Assembly: GCF_030732225.1 (NCBI RefSeq)
Contig: NZ_CP132230.1
Span: 834,001 to 898,000 of the forward strand
Length of the DNA stretch: 64,000 bases
From: Streptococcus iniae
GTDB taxonomy: Bacteria > Bacillota > Bacilli > Lactobacillales > Streptococcaceae
Direction: 5' to 3'
Below the pieces are notes generated by a model. That model worked only from the letters and a program-made list of their open reading frames with translations. It searched no databases and was not told the origin of the DNA. A program made the position numbers and the translations under genes. Of this stretch, positions 63,486 through 64,000 are shown piece after piece. Every line of letters begins with the position of its first letter. Positions within the stretch are counted from its first letter, which is position 1.

Positions 63486-64000
63486 TTAGCCAACGGTTAA
63501 AAACTCTTTAGGAGATTTGTAGTCTAATATTTTCTTAGGATAGTTGTTTATCCAATTTTCAATGAATGCGACCTCTCTTTGGGTCGTTTTCTTTGTTCCT
63601 TTAGGTAACCATCTTCTGATCAGTCTGTTGTGGTTCTCATTCGTTCCCCTTTCCCAGGAAGCGTAGGGATGTGCGTAGTAGATATCTTCTTTTGGAAAGA
63701 CAAGAGAAAGTCTGTTGAATTCAGTTCCGTTATCAGCTGTAATAGAGTGAATAGAGTGAGTCTTTACTATACTTTCTAAGGCATGATTGACCGACTGAGC
63801 AGACTTATCCGGAATGAGTCTGATAATCTGGTGACGACTACGGCGGTCTGTTAGAGTTAGTAGACATTCATTCTTAGCCCTTGTTAGAATGACCGTATCA
63901 ATTTCATAATGCCCATTTTCAAGTCTACGATTAATCGCATCAGGTCTTTTCTCAATGGATTGACCAGCAGGTTTGAAACGAGGGCTAGCCTTCTTTGATT
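63486..64000 (-). CDS. IS30-family transposase, C-terminal part (right edge truncated)
   Basis: The frame is open on the minus strand from the window edge to TAA at 63486-63488, 171 codons. The translation contains the DDE core of IS30-type enzymes: ENGHYEIDTVILTRAK (first Asp), SITADNGTEFNR (second Asp) and YYAHPYASWERGTNENHNRL (Glu). It ends LDYKSPKEFLTVG. The start lies beyond the window, so completeness of the element cannot be judged. Confidence 0.93.
   Translation of the reverse strand, partial: SKKASPRFKPAGQSIEKRPDAINRRLENGHYEIDTVILTRAKNECLLTLTDRRSRHQIIRLIPDKSAQSVNHALESIVKTHSIHSITADNGTEFNRLSLVFPKEDIYYAHPYASWERGTNENHNRLIRRWLPKGTKKTTQREVAFIENWINNYPKKILDYKSPKEFLTVG

Overview
The window is chromosomal DNA of a low-GC Gram-positive coccus, almost certainly a pyogenic-group Streptococcus. 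The Cas9, UvrC, ParC, ParE, HasB-like and S1 proteins read like close relatives of S. pyogenes proteins. The cpsY/cpsABCD layout resembles S. agalactiae, S. iniae, S. parauberis and S. uberis. The species is inference; no 16S gene is present.

Layout. 1-4927: the 3' part of a type II-A CRISPR-Cas locus (cas9 C-terminus, cas1, cas2, csn2, array of nine 30-bp spacers). csn2 is split by a complete IS256-family element (IS1191-like) with an 8-bp target duplication. 4928-20876: housekeeping genes (ndk, lepA, msrB, an HD hydrolase, GNAT, DUF2974, an aldo/keto reductase, a YeiH-type permease, a PsiE-like protein, a DoxX-like protein, a HAD hydrolase, an aldehyde dehydrogenase with a perfect cre site, uvrC, a nitroreductase, pepV). 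21041-22417: mnmE on the minus strand. 22583-27601: a nucleoside-catabolism cluster (rpiA, deoB, arsC-like, punA, deoD) ending in a HEPN-motif protein. 27678-45305: a capsule locus with the divergent LysR gene cpsY, conserved cpsA-D, an AT-rich serotype-specific block (dehydratase, initiating transferase, epimerases, glycosyltransferases, Wzy, Wzx) and a HasB-like UDP-glucose dehydrogenase. 46079-47590: a PyrR-attenuated pyrF-pyrE pair. 47678-53898: a GNAT gene, DUF1398, a PEBP-family gene, an amidase, an amino-acid ABC transporter without its ATPase, ung and an internally deleted pyrC relic. 53936-61637: plsY, parE, an unrecognised gene, parC, a branched-chain aminotransferase, DUF2969. 61697-63249: tRNA-Tyr, tRNA-Gln and rpsA. 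From 63486 an IS30-family transposase runs off the right edge.

How the parts work together. The CRISPR locus should still interfere: the Cas9 PAM residues are intact and the repeats are perfect. It has probably lost spacer acquisition through csn2 disruption. The rpiA-deoD cluster salvages nucleosides, and a stand-alone HEPN protein resembling the RNase half of Csm6 overlaps the 3' end of deoD. The capsule genes encode an apparently complete Wzx/Wzy pathway, probably begun with a 6-deoxy-HexNAc sugar. Pyrimidine synthesis looks damaged at dihydroorotase but retains its last two enzymes.

The least explained features are: a family of short structured repeats that runs up to the start codons of both deoD and parC with a compensatory base-pair change; the Csm6-like HEPN gene; the unknown gene between parE and parC; an 18-bp tandem duplication in the nucleotide-binding loop of a capsule epimerase; and an ATA in place of the expected ATG in the DUF2974 gene.
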